Assembly: GCA_031424495.1 (NCBI GenBank)
Contig: JANPHP010000485.1
Location: forward strand, 9,195-73,194
DNA length: 64,000 nt
From: JADKCL01 sp031424495
GTDB taxonomy: Bacteria; Bacteroidota; Bacteroidia; J057; JADKCL01
Direction of reading: 5' to 3'
The notes under the pieces are model-generated. The model ran no database searches. It had not been told where the DNA came from and saw only the letters and a list, made by a program, of their open reading frames with translations. This document shows, one piece after another, positions 52,354 to 59,215 of this stretch. Position 1 is the first letter of the stretch. Each line of letters begins with the position of its first letter. The translations under genes and the position numbers were made by a program.

Positions 52354-53430
52354 ATGGCCGCATCCCACAGTGAAATCCGCAATATACTCGCCGTGCTTGC
52401 AACGACGGCACAGCCGATGCAAGCGATGGCATTGGCGACGGTAGTCGATGTCGAGGGCTCCTCTTACCGTCGCACGGGTGCGCGCATGCTCATCCAAGAC
52501 AACGGCCATTGGACGGGCACGATCAGCGGTGGCTGCTTGGAAGGCAATGCCTTGCGTCGCGCACGCGAGGTGATGCGCACCCAAATGCCACAATTGGCGG
52601 TCTACGACACGCGCAGCGATGAAAATGCCAAGGCATTGGGCGCAAGTCTCGGTTGCAATGGCATCATCCACGTTTGGATCGAGCCACTTACGGATATTGT
52701 GGTGGATGGATTGCGCTTGCTGGAAACGGCATTCAAGGGATCTGAAAGCGTCTGGTTTGCACGAAAATTGCAGCCGGGGGCTCAGAAAATATTTGCTATA
52801 GCTGGCGAGGATGATGCGCAATTGCCGAAGGAGGCTTCCTTGCGTGTCGAAGAAGGCCTGCAAACCATTTTGCTGGCCGATGGCGAGGTGCAGTTTGCGG
52901 TGGAAAATGTGCAACCGGCTTTGCGGTTGCTTATTTTTGGCGGTGGCGATGATGCCCGTCCGCTCTGCCAATTGGCGGCGCAGATGGGTTGGCGGGTCAC
53001 CGTGACCGACGATTGCAAAGCCAAGGCCCTGCCCTTGCGCTTTCCAGAGGCCGAGCACGTGCTGCAACTCGACCGCAATATTGCGACCGAGGCCCTGCAA
53101 CCCAATGCTTTTACCGCCGCCGTGCTGCTCTCGCACAATTATGCTTATGATCAAGCGATTGTGACTGGCTTACTGCCATTTGCATTGCCCTATATCGGCA
53201 TATTGGGGCCGCGCAAGCGCTTTGACCGAATGGACGCTGAGCTCGGCGGCATCTTGCGCGACCGCGCAGGTTTGCATGCACCCATCGGCTTGGACATTGG
53301 CGCGCAGACGCCTTTTGAGATCGCATTGGCGATCATCGCCGAGATCCAAGCTGTTTTCGCACAGCGCGACGCCGGATTTCTAAAATCCCGTGCAGGCTTT
53401 ATTCACGAGCGCAAAGCGATGTTGTCATGA
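52354..53430 (+). CDS. xdhC: XdhC/CoxI-family maturation factor
   Basis: A 358-residue protein of the family that binds molybdenum cofactor, promotes its sulfuration and inserts it into molybdenum hydroxylases. The N-terminal XdhC/CoxI domain has ATVVDVEGSSYRRTGARML near 29-47 and TISGGCLEGN near 56-65, both conserved. The C-terminal Rossmann-like domain starts LLIFGGGDDARPLCQLAAQMG near 190 and contains LLSHNYAYDQ and YIGILGPRKRF, also standard. It lies 12 bases after the FAD subunit and overlaps the next gene by four bases, so it is translated with the operon. The symbol follows the family and does not imply a xanthine substrate. Confidence 0.9.
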   Translation: MAASHSEIRNILAVLATTAQPMQAMALATVVDVEGSSYRRTGARMLIQDNGHWTGTISGGCLEGNALRRAREVMRTQMPQLAVYDTRSDENAKALGASLGCNGIIHVWIEPLTDIVVDGLRLLETAFKGSESVWFARKLQPGAQKIFAIAGEDDAQLPKEASLRVEEGLQTILLADGEVQFAVENVQPALRLLIFGGGDDARPLCQLAAQMGWRVTVTDDCKAKALPLRFPEAEHVLQLDRNIATEALQPNAFTAAVLLSHNYAYDQAIVTGLLPFALPYIGILGPRKRFDRMDAELGGILRDRAGLHAPIGLDIGAQTPFEIALAIIAEIQAVFAQRDAGFLKSRAGFIHERKAMLS

Positions 53431-54011
53431 ACAACAATATTGCCATCGTCTTGCTTGCCGCAGGCAGCAGTTCGCGGATGGGTTCACCCAAGCAACTCAT
53501 CGATTTCCAAGGGAAAAAGCTGATCCAAATCGTCGTGGAGCGCCTATTGGCATGCCGATGTTTCCCGACCGTCGTGGTCTTGGGGGCAAATGCCAAAAAT
53601 ATTGCGCCCTATTTGGACTATCCTGATTTGAACGTCATCGAAAATCCAAGTTGGTCCACCGGCATGGCGAGCAGCATCCGTTCTGGATTGGAATTTGTGG
53701 AAACGATGTTTCCCGAGGCAGGGCAAATCCTTTTTGCCTTGGTCGATCAGCCCTTTGTGGAGGCCGAGCATTATTATGTCTTGGTCGAGGCGGCAGAGCG
53801 GCATCCCGACAAGGTGATTGCCGCATTCTACGAGGGGCAAGCCGGCGCGCCGATGCTTTTCCCGCGCAGGCACTACGCGCTGCTGTCTCGCCTCACAGGC
53901 GACCGCGGAGCAGGCGCAGCCGTGCGCAGCATGTCTGCCGAGGAGGTGGTGCATGTGCCGCTGCCGACGGCGGCGGTGGACTGGGATTTTTTGGGGGATG
54001 TGGGGGGATAG
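53427..54011 (+). CDS. mocA: MocA-like molybdenum-cofactor cytidylyltransferase
   Basis: A 194-residue nucleotidyltransferase. The signature LAAGSSSRMGSPKQL near 10-24 binds the nucleotide; GMASSIRSGL near 79-88 and the metal-binding D-Q-P-F near 107 follow, all in the spacing of the MobA/MocA family. MocA attaches CMP to molybdenum cofactor to make the dinucleotide form used by xanthine-dehydrogenase-type enzymes, which fits the operon. MobA (GMP transfer) would fit a DMSO-reductase-type enzyme, not present here. The ATG overlaps the xdhC stop (ATGA). It is the last gene; the stop is followed closely by a convergent gene end. Confidence 0.87.
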   Translation: MNNNIAIVLLAAGSSSRMGSPKQLIDFQGKKLIQIVVERLLACRCFPTVVVLGANAKNIAPYLDYPDLNVIENPSWSTGMASSIRSGLEFVETMFPEAGQILFALVDQPFVEAEHYYVLVEAAERHPDKVIAAFYEGQAGAPMLFPRRHYALLSRLTGDRGAGAAVRSMSAEEVVHVPLPTAAVDWDFLGDVGG

Positions 54012-54044
54012 GGATTTATGCTGACCTTCCTTCATGTAAAAACC

Positions 54045-54425
54045 CTACTCCTCCATCAAAGCCACCAAAATCTCCAGATTTGCATACTGTCCATGGACCG
54101 TTTTGGCGTCTTGGATTGTTTCAATGTCCGCAAGGACAGACTGTCCTGAAAAAAGCGAGGTTACTGGCATAAACAGGGTTTTCCAAACGCTGGGTTCAGA
54201 TTCTTCATGTTGGATTACGAGAATTTGAGCGGCATAAGCTACAATCTCAGGTGCGGTGATATTGTCCCGGATGAAGGCTTTGAATTCTCTGGATGAAGAT
54301 TCGAAATTGGCGTAGTCTTGGATTAAGCCGCTTGCAAATGCGATTCGCGCCTGTTGTTGCAAGTTGGCAATGCCTCTTTGCAACATGCGCTGCTGTTTTT
54401 CGAAGTCCATTGCGGGCTGTTCCAT
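54045..54425 (-). CDS. Small hypothetical protein, paralogue of the upstream gene
   Basis: A 126-residue helical protein (MEQPAMDFEKQQRMLQRGIA start). It is similar along its first 65 residues to the protein of the next gene (54461-54844): both have M-x-x-Q-P-x-M, E-K-Q-x-x-M, AF, FE or LE, S-x-x-F-K-x-F and I-T-x-P. The C terminus is less alike. It has no signal, membrane span or catalytic motif. It lies 35 bases downstream of the paralogue, so the two form a tandem-duplicated operon. Function is unknown. Confidence 0.65.
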   Translation of the reverse strand: MEQPAMDFEKQQRMLQRGIANLQQQARIAFASGLIQDYANFESSSREFKAFIRDNITAPEIVAYAAQILVIQHEESEPSVWKTLFMPVTSLFSGQSVLADIETIQDAKTVHGQYANLEILVALMEE

Positions 54426-54460
54426 GGCTAAAAAATTTGTTTTAATAGCTACTGTGTCGA

Positions 54461-54844
54461 TTACTCCATCTCCCGCACAAAACGCTTCATTTCTTGATAA
54501 TGCGCGATCATCACATGGGCGGTCTTGATGGTCGTTGCATTAGGGCGGGATTCTTCTTTGCCGGCAAAGATGCTGTACATTGCACCAAATATGCCTGCGC
54601 GACCTCCTAAACCGCTTTCTGGCTGCTCTTCGATCGCGGGGATGTCTTCGATGGCTGCCTTGATCTGTGGGATGGTGATGTGTTCGCGCACAAATTCCTT
54701 GAATCGCTCCGAGGCGGTCTCCAATGCGTAGAAGTGCTGGACGTCTTGGTTGTTGAAGGCAAGGTGGGAGTTGTCTTCGAGGTCGGCGATGCAGCGCAAG
54801 ATCATTTTGCGTTGCTTTTCGAGGGTCATTTCTGGTTGTTGCAT
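54461..54844 (-). CDS. Small hypothetical protein, paralogue of the downstream gene
   Basis: A 127-residue helical protein (MQQPEMTLEKQRKMILRCIADLE start), related to the 54045-54425 product as described there. A glycine-rich middle (ESGLGGRAGIFGAM) separates two helical parts. I start at the ATG at 54844; a TTG at 54850 would add two residues. The promoter abuts this ATG. The pair looks like an ancient duplication that has diverged strongly. No function is known. Confidence 0.65.
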   Translation of the reverse strand: MQQPEMTLEKQRKMILRCIADLEDNSHLAFNNQDVQHFYALETASERFKEFVREHITIPQIKAAIEDIPAIEEQPESGLGGRAGIFGAMYSIFAGKEESRPNATTIKTAHVMIAHYQEMKRFVREME

Positions 54845-54847
54845 TCC

Positions 54848-54879
54848 CAAAAATGCGCATTCACTTTCAATTTACCAAA
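54848..54879 (-). promoter_or_regulatory. Bacteroidetes-type promoter of the paralogue pair
   Basis: On the minus strand TTTG (plus 54876-54879) is followed after 20 bases by CATTTTTG (plus 54848-54855), one mismatch to TAnnTTTG. The ATG at 54844 lies three bases further. Confidence 0.5.
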
Positions 54880-54944
54880 CGATGGCGCTACCCGCAATGC
54901 ATTGAACAAAAGCCTACAAGATCGCATCAGCCCCCCTTGATGGA

Positions 54945-55679
54945 CTATTGATGATCCCAACGCGCTTTGAAGCCGCGCACGTCGATGTGGATCACTGGCG
55001 AACCGGGATAACGACCGACGCCTCCCGCACGGCCTATGATTTTGGATTCGAGGATTTCCAGCAGGGGCTTTTTGTCGACCTCGTCGACCTTGCCGTCGCG
55101 GTTCACGTCGCCGATGAGCAGGTCGATGGCCTCGCCCCACTGATGGCGGCTTTTCGGCGCGCCACCTGCACGCGCGTTCAGGCTCGGATGCCGAAAACCA
55201 TAGTTGATCATGACTTGGTCGGTGTCGTAGTCATGCGCTTGCATCCATTGCAAAAGGTCGAGCAGCTTGTGCAATACCCGACGATCGATGCAGAAATAGG
55301 CCTGATCGTTGGCTTGCACCTGATTGTCCAAGTCCAGCACATAAGCGTCATGAGCCATGAAGTCGCGCAGCTTGAATCGACCGACGACATTTAGGTTCGC
55401 TTGCTCGCCCATGACGGCATACCACGTCTTTTTGGACAGGTCTTTGCGCCAATGGCCCTCGATGCCTGCGGTCTGCAGGTACTGCGGATCCAAGTCGGCA
55501 AAGGGCACAATCCGCAACTGTGCCAACACGGAATCGAGCTGACTGTGACGGATGACTGGCAGCTGCGTGTCGCGGTCGCAACTGCGGATGCCTGACTCAG
55601 GGGCGGAATTACATCCCCCTAAAATGAGCAATAGACTCCAAAGGAAGCCTTGAAAATGGATTTTGAGGGATGTCTTCAT
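54945..55679 (-). CDS. Lipoprotein with M15-type peptidase fold and EF-hand loop
   Basis: A 244-residue lipoprotein (lipobox L-G-G-C, Cys 23). Residues about 125-240 have the metal site of the M15/DUF882 group of peptidoglycan carboxypeptidase relatives: S-R-H-Q-W-G-E-A-I-D with His 179 and Asp 186 (H-x-x-G-x-A-x-D), and V-I-H-I-D with His 231. Directly after Asp 186 lies D-V-N-R-D-G-K-V-D-E-V-D at 191-202, an exact calcium-binding EF-hand or dockerin-type loop inserted in the catalytic domain. It should act on the peptidoglycan stem peptide or a similar D-peptide in the envelope, perhaps calcium-dependent. It overlaps the upstream gene by four bases and is coupled to it. Confidence 0.75.
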   Translation of the reverse strand: MKTSLKIHFQGFLWSLLLILGGCNSAPESGIRSCDRDTQLPVIRHSQLDSVLAQLRIVPFADLDPQYLQTAGIEGHWRKDLSKKTWYAVMGEQANLNVVGRFKLRDFMAHDAYVLDLDNQVQANDQAYFCIDRRVLHKLLDLLQWMQAHDYDTDQVMINYGFRHPSLNARAGGAPKSRHQWGEAIDLLIGDVNRDGKVDEVDKKPLLEILESKIIGRAGGVGRYPGSPVIHIDVRGFKARWDHQ

Positions 55680-56392
55680 CTGTAGGGGGAAAATTCAAGT
55701 GCCCAATCTGCTGCCTGCAAGGCGCGGGAAATGCGTCGTGCCAGTGCCGGGTCGGATTCGCTCACATCGAAAAAAGCCTGCTCCATCACGGGAAAGTGGG
55801 ACCGCAACCAATTGACCACCTCCAGTCCATTCAGCGGCATTGCCTTGTGGTAACTATCACGCTTCCCTTGCCCCAGCCATTCGGGGATCAGCTCTTCCGT
55901 AGCGTGGATGGCGTGTTGCAAATGCAAAGCATCGGTTTCGGGCTTCCAAACTGCGAGCAATTCCTCATGAGACAGGCCGGCATTGAGCAATTCAGGCAAC
56001 CACTGCAGCAAGTTGTAGCTACTCCCTTCCCCCAATAAATCTCGCCAATAAAACATCAAAAATGCTGCTATCGCTGCCTGCTCGTCGCTCGGCCATGTGC
56101 GCCAACGGCCGTATTGGAGCTTGTCGATCAGCAAGCTCGCATACCAGGGATTTCCACATGATTGCAGATCCAAAATGCGGGGCAGAAAATGCCGAAAGTC
56201 CTGATCATCCCCCCAAGTCGTCATCGCCTTGAAGACGTAACGATCGAGGTCAGCACTGCTCAGATTTTGCAAGTGCTTGCTGTGCAAGGCCTCTTGCTGC
56301 GCGCCCGTGACGCAGCAGGGGCAGCCATCCACCTTTGCGCGCAAGGGGTAGCGCGAAAAAACAGCATACAATTCTTGTAGTTGGGTTTCCAA
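55676..56392 (-). CDS. Hypothetical cytoplasmic protein
   Basis: A 238-residue, mostly helical protein without signal peptide. Near the N terminus is C-P-C-C (DGCPCCVTGAQ, about 23-33), then a conserved-looking L-S-S-A-D-L-D-R-Y-V-F-K-A-M-T-T-W-G near 44-61 and a Trp-rich helix. I recall similar proteins of unknown function in several phyla with a short Cys motif followed by 'L-x-x-Y-x-x-x-A-x-x-T-x-G'. The Cys group may bind metal, but no other ligand is evident. It is coupled by a four-base overlap (ATGA) to the M15-like lipoprotein gene downstream. No function assigned. Confidence 0.7.
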   Translation of the reverse strand: METQLQELYAVFSRYPLRAKVDGCPCCVTGAQQEALHSKHLQNLSSADLDRYVFKAMTTWGDDQDFRHFLPRILDLQSCGNPWYASLLIDKLQYGRWRTWPSDEQAAIAAFLMFYWRDLLGEGSSYNLLQWLPELLNAGLSHEELLAVWKPETDALHLQHAIHATEELIPEWLGQGKRDSYHKAMPLNGLEVVNWLRSHFPVMEQAFFDVSESDPALARRISRALQAADWALEFSPYR

Positions 56393-56432
56393 GGTTAGTG
56401 AATGAGGCTAAAAGTGTTTGTCTAGCGCAAGC

Positions 56433-56738
56433 TCACATGCGGCGGCGCTGCAAAACGATGCCGACGACCAAGCCACCGAGCATCAAAAATCCGTACCAAG
56501 AGAGTGCTGTATCGGCCCACCAAGAGAAGGGCAACTCTGTGGTGACGAGGCGCTTGGCGGTAAATCCCCAAGCGAGTGTGCCGCCGAGAAAAGCTGGCCA
56601 AAAAAGATAACGAATGTCGGGTTGCCATCGCAGTACGTTGAGCGTGCCATAGGACACCAATGAAACCACGGCGACCGCAATTATGTGCCCGAAAAGGAGC
56701 AGAAACGCCAAAAATGTCCCTGAAATTGAAATATCCAT
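56433..56738 (-). CDS. Small integral membrane protein
   Basis: A 101-residue protein with three membrane helices (about 8-30, 44-60 and 78-97) and a basic C terminus (LQRRRM). I start at the ATG at 56738; the same frame extends to 57119 but that part is the antisense frame of the next gene and has Arg/Ser-rich composition. No family is recognised. It lies 88 bases downstream of the propeller protein on the same strand, so it may be part of the same transcript. Function unknown. Confidence 0.62.
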   Translation of the reverse strand: MDISISGTFLAFLLLFGHIIAVAVVSLVSYGTLNVLRWQPDIRYLFWPAFLGGTLAWGFTAKRLVTTELPFSWWADTALSWYGFLMLGGLVVGIVLQRRRM

Positions 56739-56826
56739 GCGAATCCTGAAAACCCTAGCTTCGTTATTACGACCCAAAGAGAGGAAGGTTGCAGGTTCGT
56801 TGAAAAAAATTTGGGGAGACGCTGAT

Positions 56827-58128
56827 TCAGAGTCGCATGCGGTAGAGCCTGTTGGTCTCGTCGTATTGGCCTTGTTTGTACATGAAGTAGGCGATGCCAT
56901 CGCGAACGCCGATTTTGTTGGGCCACTGCTTGGGGATCTCGATGGGTTCGCCGACCGCCCCGGTCTGCAAGTCAATCTTGCGTAGGCTGCTGAAACCGTG
57001 CCGTTGGTACACGGTATAGGCCTCGGCGCGCTCCTCGTCCACGATGATCGTGCGCTGCCAATCCACCAATTTGTGGTAACTGATCGGCACTTCGGCCAGA
57101 GCCTTGCCGTCCTTTTCAAAGCTGCGGATCAGGCCGTTGAGGTGGTCGAAGATGTAGATCTTGCCGTCGATGACGCGCAGCGGGGCATGCACGGGGTAAA
57201 AAAAGACCATTTGCTCAAACTGAAACTCAGGATCGAGCTTGCCGACCTTTTTCCAATCCTCGGGCGTGAGGGCCATCATGCCCGCCTCTGAGGTGGCCAC
57301 GCCCATGTAGATGCCCAGCGGATCCATCAATTGGTGCATTTTCACCTTGTCCCGGACCTGCAAAAACGGCTTCCACTCTTCATTTTCCATGTTGTAGGCG
57401 AGGAAGTCAAGGATTTGATTGTTGAAACGCGGATAATCAAAGTAGTAGTGGGCATCGATGTTGCCGAGGCAAGGCAGCACCAAGCGCTCAAATCGCTCCA
57501 AGGAATCGGTATAAAAGCCGATTTGCTCATCGATCGTAAACAATTGGTGGGCCCAGTGCTTGGTGATCGCATGGACATTGCCAAGGCAATCCCGCACGAG
57601 CTTGCCAGGCTCTTCCAGTCCCATTTCCATGTCCATGATGCTGTCGCGCGCGTCCACAAGCGCGAGTTTGCTGCGCTTGAGTTTGCGGTCATAGATGATC
57701 ATCATCAATTCGCCCTGGAAGAACTCGTAGTCGTAGAGGTGAATGGTTTTGTCTTCGAGCACGAGCTCGGGACCGGAGGTGATGAGCACGGGCGCGAGCG
57801 CTGCAGCAAGCTGCATTTTGACCTCTATGCGCTGCGTCGTAGCGTCTTTGAGCGGCACGATGGCCTTGCGATAACCGATGTGAGAGACTTCCAAGACCTT
57901 GGCTTCGCCCTCGATCAGGAGCGTGAAGTGGCCATTGACGTCGGTAAGTGCGCCTTGCATGCGCCCCTGCACACGCACCTGCGCCGAGACGAGCGGCTCG
58001 GCGGTCTCTGCATCGCGTACTGTGCCATCGACTTTCATCGATTGGGCAGGTAGCGTTGCGGCAAGGCCAAAACAGAGGGCCCAGATGAGGCATAGCGACG
58101 AAAGCCGCTTGTGTACTGAGGGTTTCAT
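56827..58128 (-). CDS. Exported protein with carboxypeptidase-regulatory-like domain and a propeller-like region
   Basis: A 433-residue protein. A signal peptide (LCLIWALCFGLAATLPAQS) leads into a beta-sandwich of the 'carboxypeptidase regulatory-like' type at about 31-105 (VDGTVRDAETAEPLVSAQV, then GHFTLLIEG and GYRKAIVPL); TonB-linked proteins of the phylum often have it at the N terminus. The rest, 115-433, is strand-rich with repeated hydrophobic-turn units (LVRDCLGNVHAI, YIFDHLNGLIRSF, AYFMYKQGQYD), suggesting a six-bladed propeller. No catalytic motif and no sorting domain are seen. It is likely periplasmic or surface-located. Function is not known; the ending YRMRL is not a barrel. Confidence 0.75.
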   Translation of the reverse strand: MKPSVHKRLSSLCLIWALCFGLAATLPAQSMKVDGTVRDAETAEPLVSAQVRVQGRMQGALTDVNGHFTLLIEGEAKVLEVSHIGYRKAIVPLKDATTQRIEVKMQLAAALAPVLITSGPELVLEDKTIHLYDYEFFQGELMMIIYDRKLKRSKLALVDARDSIMDMEMGLEEPGKLVRDCLGNVHAITKHWAHQLFTIDEQIGFYTDSLERFERLVLPCLGNIDAHYYFDYPRFNNQILDFLAYNMENEEWKPFLQVRDKVKMHQLMDPLGIYMGVATSEAGMMALTPEDWKKVGKLDPEFQFEQMVFFYPVHAPLRVIDGKIYIFDHLNGLIRSFEKDGKALAEVPISYHKLVDWQRTIIVDEERAEAYTVYQRHGFSSLRKIDLQTGAVGEPIEIPKQWPNKIGVRDGIAYFMYKQGQYDETNRLYRMRL

Positions 58129-58228
58129 GAGGGAATAATCCGCAAATTTCCAGAAAAGGTTGGGAGGATTTTAGGGCATAGATTGCACAGTTTGGATGCG
58201 GGATTTGCAATACCAAATGCTCCGTACC

Positions 58229-58257
58229 AAAAAGAAGCCCCGACTTGCGTCGAGGCT
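58229..58257 (-). terminator. Intrinsic terminator of the thioredoxin gene
   Basis: On the minus strand a stem of two four-pair blocks around one mismatch (AGCC-C-CGAC / GTCG-A-GGCT, plus 58236-58257) has a four-base loop and is followed by TTCTTTTTGG. It lies 30 bases after the stop codon. Confidence 0.7.
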
Positions 58258-58286
58258 CCCCAAAATATTCTTACAGGATTTTAAGG

Positions 58287-58718
58287 TCAATTTCCCTTGA
58301 TGGCTTTTTGGCCGAGCGCAATGAAGTCGCTCGCTTGTTTACCACCCATGGTACGTGATTTTACCTCACCATTGCTGTCCAAAAACAGCAAGGTCGGATA
58401 GGCCATCACACTGTAGCGACGGCTCAAATCGACGCCTTCGCCCTTTTCCATGTCCATTTTCACGTTCACAAAGTGGGCGTTGTAGTACTCACCCACACTC
58501 TGATCGGTAAATACATTGGCAGCCATCGCGCGACAAGGGCCACACCAAGAGGTGTAGGCATCCATGAAAATCAACTTATTTTCCTTTTTTGCCTTGGCTT
58601 GCGCCTCGGCAAATGTGCCATGAAAAAACTGAATTCCTGCTGCTTCCGTTTGAGCGCTCACTTTGGAGACAACGAACAGCAACATCAAAAACAGTGTAAA
58701 TCGTTGAGCAGTTTTCAT
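58287..58718 (-). CDS. Periplasmic thioredoxin-family protein
   Basis: A 143-residue exported thioredoxin-like protein. I start at the ATG at 58718, which begins a signal peptide (MKTAQRFTLFLMLLFVVSKVSAQ); the longer frame from 58856 would run across the promoter. The redox site is W-C-G-P-C (Cys 59 and 62) and the cis-proline loop is MAYPTLLF near 105-112. Length and motifs fit a single thioredoxin domain of the 'thioredoxin_7' kind that reduces or isomerises disulfides in the periplasm. It may also serve cytochrome c maturation, which cannot be told here. It is transcribed alone and has its own terminator. Confidence 0.92.
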   Translation of the reverse strand: MKTAQRFTLFLMLLFVVSKVSAQTEAAGIQFFHGTFAEAQAKAKKENKLIFMDAYTSWCGPCRAMAANVFTDQSVGEYYNAHFVNVKMDMEKGEGVDLSRRYSVMAYPTLLFLDSNGEVKSRTMGGKQASDFIALGQKAIKGN

Positions 58719-58750
58719 ATTGAATTGAGCGTTTTTCGCTTTCGTGATTA

Positions 58751-58758
58751 CAAACTTA
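58751..58758 (-). promoter_or_regulatory. Candidate -7 promoter element of the thioredoxin gene
   Basis: On the minus strand this is TAAGTTTG, an exact TAnnTTTG match 32 bases before the ATG. A TTTG lies only 13 bases upstream, closer than usual. Confidence 0.45.
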
Positions 58759-59215
58759 TCAATTAATAGACCAAATCGGTAACAGCTTTTCCACTTTCTA
58801 AGTGGATTGCTCACACTTAGATACGCAAGAGAACGAGCGATGTTGTACACCAGCATCTGCCATCACTACCGCAGCAATAGGCAAAAGCCATGCCAATCAG
58901 CATTATTCACAAGTCTTTCTACTGATTTGCCGATGCATCGCTTTCATGAATTCGCTTTTTTCCAAGTTAGGCTTTCCCTATTTTTGAGGGCTATTTGAGC
59001 TAAAATTGAATATTTCCGCCCAATCGACCGCTGTTTTGTTTGTCGTAGCCCCTATGCATCCGCCTCTTCGATCAATCGATAGCGACGATGGTTTCTTGGG
59101 ACTATCATGCCTACAGCAGGTCCTTTTGCGAAACACTGCAAAGGCAGTACACAAAAGTTTCATCGACCATTTTTGAGGGCGTAGTCCCATTGAAGCGCCC
59201 CCAATTACGATACCT
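58759..59215. other. Gene-free region upstream of the CotH-like operon
   Basis: About 460 bases between divergent genes. Open frames here are short and unlike proteins. The promoter of the CotH-like pair must lie inside, but no clear -33/-7 pair was found. Confidence 0.5.
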
